A DNA stretch of 47,236 nucleotides from Hyphomonadaceae bacterium (GTDB lineage: Bacteria > Pseudomonadota > Alphaproteobacteria > Caulobacterales > Hyphomonadaceae): contig JALHLR010000030.1 of the NCBI GenBank assembly GCA_022844475.1, forward strand, positions 1 through 47,236, in the 5' to 3' direction. The position numbers and the translations under genes were made by a program. The notes beneath the pieces were generated by a model that saw nothing but the letters and a program-made list of their open reading frames with translations, made no database searches and had not been told where the DNA came from. Shown here piece after piece: positions 41,729 through 47,236 of this stretch (positions are counted from its first letter, which is position 1; each line of letters begins with the position of its first letter).

Positions 41729-42502
41729 TCACGCCCCGGGCCATTCCGGTTTGCGCTTTTCGAGGAAGGCGCGGAGGCCTTCCTGCGCGTCGGCTGAGGT
41801 CGCAAGTGTGCAGAAATCGTCGACGGCGCGGGCGACGGCGTCGGTGTAGTCGCGGTCGGCTTCGCGGTGGAAGGCGGCGCGGCTGAAGGCGATCGCGGCG
41901 GGGGATTTCGCGGCGATCAGGCGGGCGGCGTCCATGGCCTCGGGCAGGGCGCGTGGCGCGACGCGGCTGGCGAGGCCGAGATCCAGGGCTTCGTGGGCGT
42001 CGAATGTACGGGCCGTGAAGAGGAGGTCGAAGGCGCGGTAACGGCCGACGACGCGGTGCAGGTGTGCGAAGTGGATGGCCGGGGGCAGAGCGAGGTTGAT
42101 CTCGGGATAGCCGAAGCTTGCAGCCTCCCCCGCAATGATCATGTCGCATGAGATGGCGAGCGTCATGCCGCCGCCGCGTGCTGCGCCATCGACGGCGGCG
42201 ATGGTGGGTTTGCCCATGTTTCGCTGCACGTCCCACAGCTCGATATAGAGGCGGTTGAGGAAGGCGCGGATGGTGGGGTCGTCGCTGCCGAGGATGATGT
42301 CGAGGTCAAGCCCGGCGCAGAACATCTTCGGAATGTCGCTGGCGAGCACCACCACGCGCACATCGGGATCGGCGGCGGCGCGGCGGAGGGCGGCGATGAT
42401 CTGGTCGAGGAAAGCGATTGAGAAGGCGTTCAGCGGCGGGCGCGCCAGGGTGATGACCGCGATGTCGTCGGCGGCGGCGTAGCGGACGTGTTCATCCGCC
42501 AT
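41729..42502 (-). CDS. Enoyl-CoA hydratase/isomerase family protein
   Basis: 257 residues of the crotonase fold. It has ITLARPPLNAFSIAFLDQI, the oxyanion-hole strand FCAGLDLDIIL, AAVDGAARGGGMTLAISCDMIIAGEAASFGYPEINLAL and a C-terminal helix region. The Glu in YPEINL is at the position of a catalytic Glu, while the first catalytic position (usually GGGxE) reads GGGMT, so the typical hydratase Glu pair is incomplete. The reaction could be isomerase- or thioesterase-like. It stands among exported proteins without a fatty-acid gene cluster. Confidence 0.9.
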   Translation of the reverse strand: MADEHVRYAAADDIAVITLARPPLNAFSIAFLDQIIAALRRAAADPDVRVVVLASDIPKMFCAGLDLDIILGSDDPTIRAFLNRLYIELWDVQRNMGKPTIAAVDGAARGGGMTLAISCDMIIAGEAASFGYPEINLALPPAIHFAHLHRVVGRYRAFDLLFTARTFDAHEALDLGLASRVAPRALPEAMDAARLIAAKSPAAIAFSRAAFHREADRDYTDAVARAVDDFCTLATSADAQEGLRAFLEKRKPEWPGA

Positions 42503-42538
42503 GATGTGGCCGCCTGTGTTGACCGGTTGGCGACGCGA

Positions 42539-43486
42539 TCAACCGCATTGTTCCTGCATGACAGTTCTCTGCTGGGGCACGGATTGCATCGTGCAGTTGC
42601 GGCCTTGCGCGTCACAGCGGCTCTGCAGGGTGGACGTGGTGATGGTTTTCGGGACCATGCGGCATCCGGGTTTCGCCGTCGCGACCGGACTGGGCGCTGC
42701 GGCCTTCATTGCGCAGAGGCCGGAGATGACTTCCGATCCCACGCCCCAGCTGATCTTGTAGTTGTCGCCGTCCTTTGTCCACGTTCCAGAGGACAGCCAG
42801 CTGTTCGGGTCAGATGCGCCGAACTCGAAGACATGGCCATCGCGCATCAGGCGATATTCGCGCTTGTCGGCCATGGGGCCGTTGCGGATCGCATAGCGCT
42901 GGCCTGTGGAGGCAAGCCGGGCCACCACATCATTCTTCGCATTGGCCGGACGCGGCGGCGCGGACGGCGGAGGCGCATAGCTCTCGGGCAGAAGCAGGTA
43001 GCTGCCGCCATAAAGCTCCATGGCGGCGCTGCGCAGTTCGACGACGCGTGCGTCGGTCCTTGCCATGCCGGGCGGGGTGAGCACCATGGCCCACTGCGCG
43101 CGGTTGCCCCGCGCGACGGCATAGAACCAGGCGCGCCACTGTCCACTGCTGGCGGCGAATGCGGTTTCGGCCGTCAGCACGCCGCGCTCGTTGCGGATCG
43201 CCGGTTCGGCCGGCATGCCCGCGCCCCAGCCCGTGAGGCGGGACTTGATGATGTTGCCGAACCAGCGCGTGAGATCGTCGCCTGGAACAAAGGCTGGGGT
43301 CAGCGACAGCGTGGCGAACTTGCCATCCGCCTGGCAGGCGGAGACGAGGGTGAGGCCATCCTCCGTGCGATAGGTCGAGGGGGGCGGTTGCGCTCCGGCG
43401 GGCCTGGCCGTCCCTTGCGCTGACGCTGTCGCGGCGAACAAAAGCGCAAGCGATGCGGCGGCGAGCCGGATGTGGCGAGCAATCAT
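42539..43486 (-). CDS. Exported protein of unknown function
   Basis: 315 residues with a Sec signal peptide (LAAASLALLFAATASAQG). After a Pro-rich segment, the first domain runs YRTEDGLTLVSACQADGKFATLSLTPAFVPGDDLTRWFGNIIKSRL, and a second, Trp-rich part follows with FGASDPNSWLSSGTWTKDGDNYKISWG. The C-terminal 60 residues hold five Cys (CAMK, GCRMV, SRCD, RNCTM, EQCG), probably disulfide-bonded. GGGGGACGTC precedes the ATG, nearly the same leader as the lipoprotein at 40429-41208. No family was recognised. Confidence 0.72.
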   Translation of the reverse strand: MIARHIRLAAASLALLFAATASAQGTARPAGAQPPPSTYRTEDGLTLVSACQADGKFATLSLTPAFVPGDDLTRWFGNIIKSRLTGWGAGMPAEPAIRNERGVLTAETAFAASSGQWRAWFYAVARGNRAQWAMVLTPPGMARTDARVVELRSAAMELYGGSYLLLPESYAPPPSAPPRPANAKNDVVARLASTGQRYAIRNGPMADKREYRLMRDGHVFEFGASDPNSWLSSGTWTKDGDNYKISWGVGSEVISGLCAMKAAAPSPVATAKPGCRMVPKTITTSTLQSRCDAQGRNCTMQSVPQQRTVMQEQCG

Positions 43487-43577
43487 GACGTCCCCCGTCT
43501 GGATGCCTCAAGGCAAGGCTACAGTATCCAGGTGCTGACCGATAGCGTTCGGCGCAGGTCGCCCCCGGCTGGACGAC

Positions 43578-44252
43578 TTACGCTCCGAGCAGGTCGGGGC
43601 CCTGGTTGCGGACATTGCCGACGGCGGGGTTGGCGGGCCAGGCGCGCAGCCAGTCGGACGGGCAGGGCTTCAGCAGGGCGTGCGGATCGCGGTCATCGAG
43701 GTCGAGCCAGCGCGTGTTGTGTTCGGGTGCGAGGATCACCGGCATGGATGCACTGATGCCGGCGACGGCGAGGTTGGGCTCGCATGTGACGATGGCGAAG
43801 GTGTCGAATTCGGAGCCGTCGATCATGGCGCGGCTCCACAGGCCGGCAAAGAAGAACCACGCGCCGGAGGTCAGCGCGAAGGCAAAGGGCGTGCCGCTGC
43901 TCCACGCATAGAAGCCGGAAGCGGGGATCAGGCAGCGGCCCTGGCGGAAGGCCCCGGAGAAGGTGTTGCTGGTGGCAAGGTCTTCGGCGCGGGCGTTGAA
44001 GGTGGAGAACTTCTTTTCGGAGAGCGGCTGTTTCCACCAGACGGGGACGAGGCCCCAATAGGCGGGGGCGACCTGGATGGCGTGGCGCGGGGCGTATTCG
44101 CCATCGGGCGCGCGACGGAGGATGGGGGCGAAGCTGCCGGGCGGGATGTTGTAGTCGGGCTCGGGCGGCTCGACGCCGGGTGGGGGAACGAGATCGATCG
44201 CGGCGCGGTAGTCGGCCCAGGAAATGGCGCGGCGGAAGAAGCGGGAGGTCAT
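43578..44252 (-). CDS. SRAP-family protein lacking catalytic residues
   Basis: 224 residues of the SOS response-associated peptidase fold (HMCES/YedK). Family landmarks are YNIPPG, WGLVPVWW, FSTFNARAEDL, RQGRCLIPASGFYAW and FAIVTCEPN. Active enzymes begin MCGR, with Cys2 forming the DNA-protein crosslink at abasic sites; this one begins MTSR. The catalytic Glu of GFYEW is Ala (GFYAW), and the His of the HxRMP motif is lost (SASMP). Only the Asn in NARAE survives. An upstream in-frame start would not restore a Cys2. It is probably a non-catalytic paralogue, perhaps still able to bind DNA. Confidence 0.85.
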   Translation of the reverse strand: MTSRFFRRAISWADYRAAIDLVPPPGVEPPEPDYNIPPGSFAPILRRAPDGEYAPRHAIQVAPAYWGLVPVWWKQPLSEKKFSTFNARAEDLATSNTFSGAFRQGRCLIPASGFYAWSSGTPFAFALTSGAWFFFAGLWSRAMIDGSEFDTFAIVTCEPNLAVAGISASMPVILAPEHNTRWLDLDDRDPHALLKPCPSDWLRAWPANPAVGNVRNQGPDLLGA

Positions 44253-44362
44253 GCGCGGAGGGTAGGGCCTGTCCGGGGCTGGTGAAAGCGCGTTGACGGC
44301 GGTGCGGCGGCGCACTTAGCTGGGGTTCGGGACTTGAGCGTCGGGACAGGGGATATCGGGCA

Positions 44363-44797
44363 ATGAAGATCGTTCTGGCGAGTGGCGTGATCCTGCTGGC
44401 GGCGGCGTGTTCGCCCGCGCCGGCGAGCGAGACGGCGGCGCCTGCCGCTGCGCCGAGTATGGAACCGGCGCCGGCGCCGATGGCTCCGCCGGAAATCGCG
44501 ATCCAGACAAATCTCATTGGCCGGTGGGGTGTCACGATGGACGCGTGCGCGCCTGCCAATGCGTCGAAGGATGGCGTGATCGAGATCACGCTATCGACCG
44601 TCGCGATGGGGCTGGATGCGTGTACGATCAGCAGCACGACGCCGGAGGGCGCCGGGACGATGATGGTCCTGCAGTGCAAGAGCGGCGAGGGCGGCGAGGA
44701 CTACGAACGCAATTTCAGCGTCGTGTCGTCGACGCCTGAAACGATGACCTGGGTCAAGGAGGGCGGCGAGGGCGAGCCCTATGTGCGCTGCCCGTAG
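44363..44797 (+). CDS. Small lipoprotein, member of a local paralogue pair
   Basis: 144 residues with lipobox LAAAC (Cys16), a Pro/Ala-rich linker of about 30 residues, and a domain LIGRWGVTMDAC followed by MGLDAC, VLQC and ending EPYVRCP. Five Cys in the mature part suggest disulfides. The gene at 45358-45807 encodes a clear paralogue with the same Cys pattern. GGGGAT lies upstream of the ATG. No known family; the GRWGV opening is reminiscent of small beta-barrel inhibitors. Confidence 0.75.
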   Translation: MKIVLASGVILLAAACSPAPASETAAPAAAPSMEPAPAPMAPPEIAIQTNLIGRWGVTMDACAPANASKDGVIEITLSTVAMGLDACTISSTTPEGAGTMMVLQCKSGEGGEDYERNFSVVSSTPETMTWVKEGGEGEPYVRCP

Positions 44798-44875
44798 GGC
44801 GTGTGCATCTGCCCGCTTGATGGCGGCGGCAACGGCGCGTTATCTGCCTCCCGTTGGGTATACAGGGAGCAGGTC

Positions 44876-45340
44876 GTGGGACGTCTTACAGGTTCACTGG
44901 TTGCAGCATGCATGATGGTCGCGGCGGCGATGCCCGCCATCGCCGATCCGCTGGATCATGCCGGGCTCAAGACCATGCTGACGGGCATGGGCTATACGCC
45001 GAAGGAGACCGGTGTGGCGCCGGCGCAGTTGCTGGAAATCAATGTCACGACGGCGAGCTTCAACGTTCCGGTCGGGCTTGAGGTCAGCGGCAGCGGCCGC
45101 TTTGTCTGGGCGCGGGCGACGCTGGGCGACGTCGGCCTGACGGGTGAGCAGGCGCTTCAGGCGCTGCAGAGCAATGCGCGCACCCAGCCGGTGGTGTTCT
45201 GGCTGACATCGAAGAACCAGCTGGTGATCGGCATGGCGATCGACAACCGCGATGTCACACCCGAGCAGCTCCGCTTTGCGATCGACAAGATCGCCGTGGA
45301 TGTGAACAACACGGCGCCGATCTGGAACAAGCCGCAGTAA
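44876..45340 (+). CDS. Exported YbjN/CesT-like protein
   Basis: 154 residues from a GTG start 6 bases after AGGGAG. A signal peptide (VGRLTGSLVAACMMVAAAMPAIA) precedes the mature LDHAGLKTMLTGMGYTPKE. The helix-strands-helix-strands-helix layout, with LQALQSNARTQPVVFWLTSKNQLVIGMAIDNRDVTPEQLRFAIDKIAVDV, looks like the YbjN / type III chaperone-like fold, which is usually cytoplasmic. The exported form is unusual but not unique. It is sandwiched between the two paralogous lipoprotein genes, 17 bases upstream of the second. Confidence 0.68.
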   Translation: MGRLTGSLVAACMMVAAAMPAIADPLDHAGLKTMLTGMGYTPKETGVAPAQLLEINVTTASFNVPVGLEVSGSGRFVWARATLGDVGLTGEQALQALQSNARTQPVVFWLTSKNQLVIGMAIDNRDVTPEQLRFAIDKIAVDVNNTAPIWNKPQ

Positions 45341-45357
45341 GGCGTGGAGTCTTGACG

Positions 45358-45807
45358 ATGAAGATCAGTGCCGCATGCGGAGCGATCGTGCTGGCGACGG
45401 CTATAGGGGCATGCTCGCCCGCGCCGGCGAGCGAGACGGCGACCCCGGCTGTTCCGGCAGCGATCGAGGCGCTCCCGCCAGCCCCGATGGAGCCGCCGCA
45501 GATTGCGATTCCCGCCGCGCTTCTCGGCCGGTGGGGCGTCACAGCGGAAGCCTGCGGGCCATCGAATGTCCCCAAGAATGGCCTGTTCGAGATCTTTCCG
45601 GACATGGTTCTCATGGGGCTGGACGAGTGCAAGGTGACGCGCGCCGAGCCGGAGGGCGAGGGCGTGCACATCGTCGCGACGTGCAGGAGCAATATCGACG
45701 ACGAGGCGGACTATGAGCGGGATTTCAGCTTTGTGTCGTCCTCGCCCGACACGATGACCTGGATCACCGAGGGCGGTACGCCCGAGCCGTATGTGCGCTG
45801 CCCGTAG
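45358..45807 (+). CDS. Small lipoprotein, paralogue of 44363-44797
   Basis: 149 residues with lipobox IGAC (Cys19), then SPAPASETA identical to its paralogue, a Pro-rich linker and the domain LLGRWGVTAEAC, MGLDEC, VATC and EPYVRCP. The Cys positions and the ending TMTW...GGxxEPYVRCP match the upstream copy, while intervening residues diverge, so the duplication is old. GGAG lies 8 bases before the ATG; a TTG two codons earlier is less likely. It probably shares a transcript with the YbjN-like gene. Function unknown. Confidence 0.75.
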   Translation: MKISAACGAIVLATAIGACSPAPASETATPAVPAAIEALPPAPMEPPQIAIPAALLGRWGVTAEACGPSNVPKNGLFEIFPDMVLMGLDECKVTRAEPEGEGVHIVATCRSNIDDEADYERDFSFVSSSPDTMTWITEGGTPEPYVRCP

Positions 45808-46424
45808 GCTGCGCGTCCGCAATCGGCCCAGCGAGCGCTGTCCGGGATGCTATCGCTCTGGGGCTCCAATTCGATGGAGGGCCCGGGGACGCGGGATGCG
45901 CCGCGTGGTTTGGCGACGCTGTTGCCAACGCTACCGGTAGGAAGAAGAAACGCGGATCCCGCGTCCCCGGCAGGTGTTGTGCAGCGGCTCGGGCGGGAAG
46001 TGGGGTATTTCACCCGGCCTGGTCCTCATTCTAACAGCCGCTGGCGTGCGGGCCATGGTGTTCAGCCATGGTCCCCCGCGACATGAGGGAAACTCGCCGG
46101 AGGCTCAATGCCATTGCGCCCCGGCGCCTCATGAAATCCCGGCCTGTCGGCATGTCTGGACACGGGCTCTTCACGCTCGCCTGCATCCACCCCGCGCCGT
46201 TGAACATCACGACTGCCCTCCATGCGGTATGGATGGACGCAGTATCTCACAGCTCCGGAGGTGAGGGACGCGCTGGTGTGGAATCGGCCGACCTGTTCAG
46301 CGCAGCGCGTTGAAAAGGTTCGGATCGAGCGTGAAAGCCTGCGTCCAGAATCGGCTGGTTTGGCGAGGCTTGCGTGGGCGCGCGGCGCTCGCCTAGATGC
46401 GGCGCAGACGGGGAGTCTGGACGG
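45808..46424. other. Gene-poor stretch
   Basis: 617 bases with open frames but none that looks like a protein: frames on both strands are Arg/Ser/Pro-rich and typical of non-coding GC-rich DNA. The region contains the strong stem-loop at 45883-45970, a small dyad TCCAT-GCGGT-ATGGA near 46219, and repeated GCCATGG elements near 46052-46073. It could be a decayed gene or an RNA locus; nothing was recognised. Confidence 0.5.
45883..45970. other. Strong structured inverted repeat, candidate RNA
   Basis: Perfect 15-base arms CCGGGGACGCGGGAT (45883-45897) and ATCCCGCGTCCCCGG (45956-45970) enclose 58 bases. The interior contains a second hairpin, TTGGCGAC-GCT-GTTGCCAA (45910-45928), and an A/G-rich single-stranded stretch near 45938-45951. 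A third short stem (CTCCA and TGGAG) lies just left at 45864-45879. No T-tract follows, so it is not a simple terminator. The strand cannot be decided. Confidence 0.55.
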
Positions 46425-46844
46425 ATGCGCGTGAAAGTGTTTGGCGGCGTTCTGGCGCTGGCCATTGCGGGATTGTCGGGCGTGGCGCTGGCGCAGGGCG
46501 GCTCGGGCCTTGTGGGGGGCCAGTACACGCTCACCTGGTCGGCCGACCATGGCAGCGGGTCAGAGCAGATCTGCCTAAACAACATGGAAGAGTTCCGCGA
46601 CCCGGCGCATGTGGTGGCGGCCTACCTGAACGACTACAATCCGAGCTGCAGCACCTCGTCTCGGGGAGGCGGTGTCTATGATGTCAGTTGCTCGGGTACG
46701 CTGGTGGAGGGGACGTTCACCGTCCTCAGCTCCGGACAGACTTCGCTCTCCGTTTCAGGCGGCGTGCTGATGAACACCGACGGACAGGGCGGCCGCCAGC
46801 GCCTGAGCGCGCGGATTTCGCTGCAGCGCGACGGGGATTGCTGA
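46425..46844 (+). CDS. Exported small protein, DUF3617-like
   Basis: 139 residues: signal peptide [25 protein letters not shown], then [23 protein letters not shown], a second Cys in PSCSTSS, VSCSG, and a C-terminal Cys. The arrangement, an opening strand, two Cys pairs and repeated short strands with Thr/Ser, recalls the DUF3617 periplasmic family, but the match is loose. GGGGAG lies upstream of the ATG. It converges on the frameshifted SEC-C gene. Confidence 0.68.
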   Translation: MRVKVFGGVLALAIAGLSGVALAQGGSGLVGGQYTLTWSADHGSGSEQICLNNMEEFRDPAHVVAAYLNDYNPSCSTSSRGGGVYDVSCSGTLVEGTFTVLSSGQTSLSVSGGVLMNTDGQGGRQRLSARISLQRDGDC

Positions 46845-46889
46845 GCGCGGCGCGCGGGCTGTGAGCCTCGCGCGCCGCTGGCAAGCCGG

Positions 46890-47092
46890 CTACCTGAAAA
46901 TACTCCTTGCGACCGGTGCCGTCGTGGCGGCCGGACGTCATGCAGCACTTCTTGAAACCGCCTCCGCGAACCGCAGGGGCAGGGATCATTGCGGCCGAGC
47001 TTCTCGGTGAGCTCGATCTTGCCGCCTTTGATGAAGCGGCGCCCGCGCTTGACGTGCGTCTCGCTGGGGAAGCCCTTACGCCGCTTGCTCAT
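46890..47092 (-). pseudogene. SEC-C zinc-motif protein gene with frameshifts
   Basis: The frame from ATG 47092 gives [19 protein letters not shown], then [12 protein letters not shown], the start of a SEC-C zinc motif. The expected ending FKKCCM continues only in a neighbouring frame. The shift falls at a T-run (AAA on the plus strand, 46955-46957), consistent with one extra base. A second extra base at 46897-46900 would restore a stop at 46890-46892, giving about 66 residues, the normal size of such proteins. It is either a real pseudogene or the result of homopolymer sequencing errors. Confidence 0.7.
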
Positions 47093-47141
47093 GGTCTGGG
47101 GCGTGAAAGGAGAAGGTGTCGTCGTGATGCTTGCGTGCCAT
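47076..47141 (-). CDS. Possible 21-residue leader peptide upstream of the SEC-C gene
   Basis: A short frame [20 protein letters not shown] that ends inside the SEC-C gene (17-base overlap). It has the best ribosome site in the neighbourhood, AGGAGG 6 bases before its ATG, while the SEC-C start has none. Translation of the small frame could couple to the larger one. The His/Asp-rich composition is curious. No homologue is known to me. Confidence 0.3.
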   Translation of the reverse strand: MARKHHDDTFSFHAPDHEQAA

Positions 47142-47236
47142 GCCAGCCTCCTGTGTTGAGGGGGCGGTGGGTAACACAGGGCGGGAGCGCATGACCAGCC
47201 GCGCCATCGGATGCATTGAGCGAGGCGACATGCAGT

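Noticed and set aside
45840..46000. tmRNA, RNase P RNA or SRP RNA at the structured repeat
   Set aside because: The characteristic core sequences of each (tag frame and T-arm, GAGGAAAGTCC, GGAAGGAAGCAGCC) are absent. The element is left as an unassigned structure.
46068..46313. Plus-strand open frame in the gene-poor stretch
   Set aside because: No ribosome site, no recognisable domain and unconvincing composition.
47191..47236. Short plus-strand frame running off the right end
   Set aside because: Fifteen codons with no ribosome site; too little to call.

Overview
The window is a compact, GC-rich stretch of a Gram-negative chromosome, most likely an alphaproteobacterium of the Caulobacterales / Hyphomonadaceae type. 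The inference rests on the gene set: mreBCD-PBP2-rodA, a TipN-like polar coiled-coil protein, a STAS-MlaE fusion, DUF2849 and DUF934 in the sulfite-reduction operon, and many small lipoproteins. No rRNA, tRNA, CRISPR array, insertion sequence or prophage was seen. Genes are tightly packed: many neighbours overlap by 1-14 bases, and most convergent pairs are 3-22 bases apart with no visible terminator.

Layout. 1-192 is the 3' end of an ABC-F ATPase; 193-438 holds nothing recognisable. 439-3446 (minus) has a secreted protein, an EVE-domain protein and an MFS exporter. 3793-9559 (plus) is the cell-elongation operon mreB-mreC-mreD-mrdA-rodA, followed by an NSS-family Na+ symporter. 11015-13855 carries a YafK-type L,D-transpeptidase, proline iminopeptidase, a lipoprotein and a DUF423 membrane protein. 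14029-17528 is an Mla-like lipid ABC transporter (STAS-MlaE, MlaF, MlaD, PqiC-like lipoprotein). 17544-21781 has a TipN-like protein, a possible micro-protein, an Hpt protein and an alginate-export-type outer-membrane barrel.

Sulfur assimilation lies in two clusters. At 21960-26360 an Rrf2-family regulator precedes sbp-cysT-cysW-cysA (sulfate import). At 31192-35952 cobA(cysG)-DUF2849-GST-cysI-DUF934-cysH (siroheme synthesis, APS reduction, sulfite reduction) is divergent from a LysR regulator. Together they take sulfate from the periplasm to sulfide; ATP sulfurylase is not in the window. Between them are a Tat-exported dienelactone-hydrolase-like lipoprotein, a CbrC-like protein, DUF1801 and a PhoPQ-regulated-type hydrolase.

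The right part (36112-47236) is more accessory: a membrane protein, a HAD phosphatase, a Tet-type MFS pump, a VOC-ArsR-SRPBCC operon, an enoyl-CoA hydratase, a run of unknown exported proteins and lipoproteins (including a diverged duplicated pair), and an SRAP-fold protein that has lost its catalytic residues. It ends with a 617-base gene-poor stretch holding an unusually strong 15-bp inverted repeat, then a frameshifted SEC-C gene.

The observations most worth following are the SRAP pseudo-enzyme, the perfect palindrome over the -35 box of the sulfate-transport operon, the structured repeat near 45.9 kb, and the glutathione transferase embedded in the sulfite-reduction operon.
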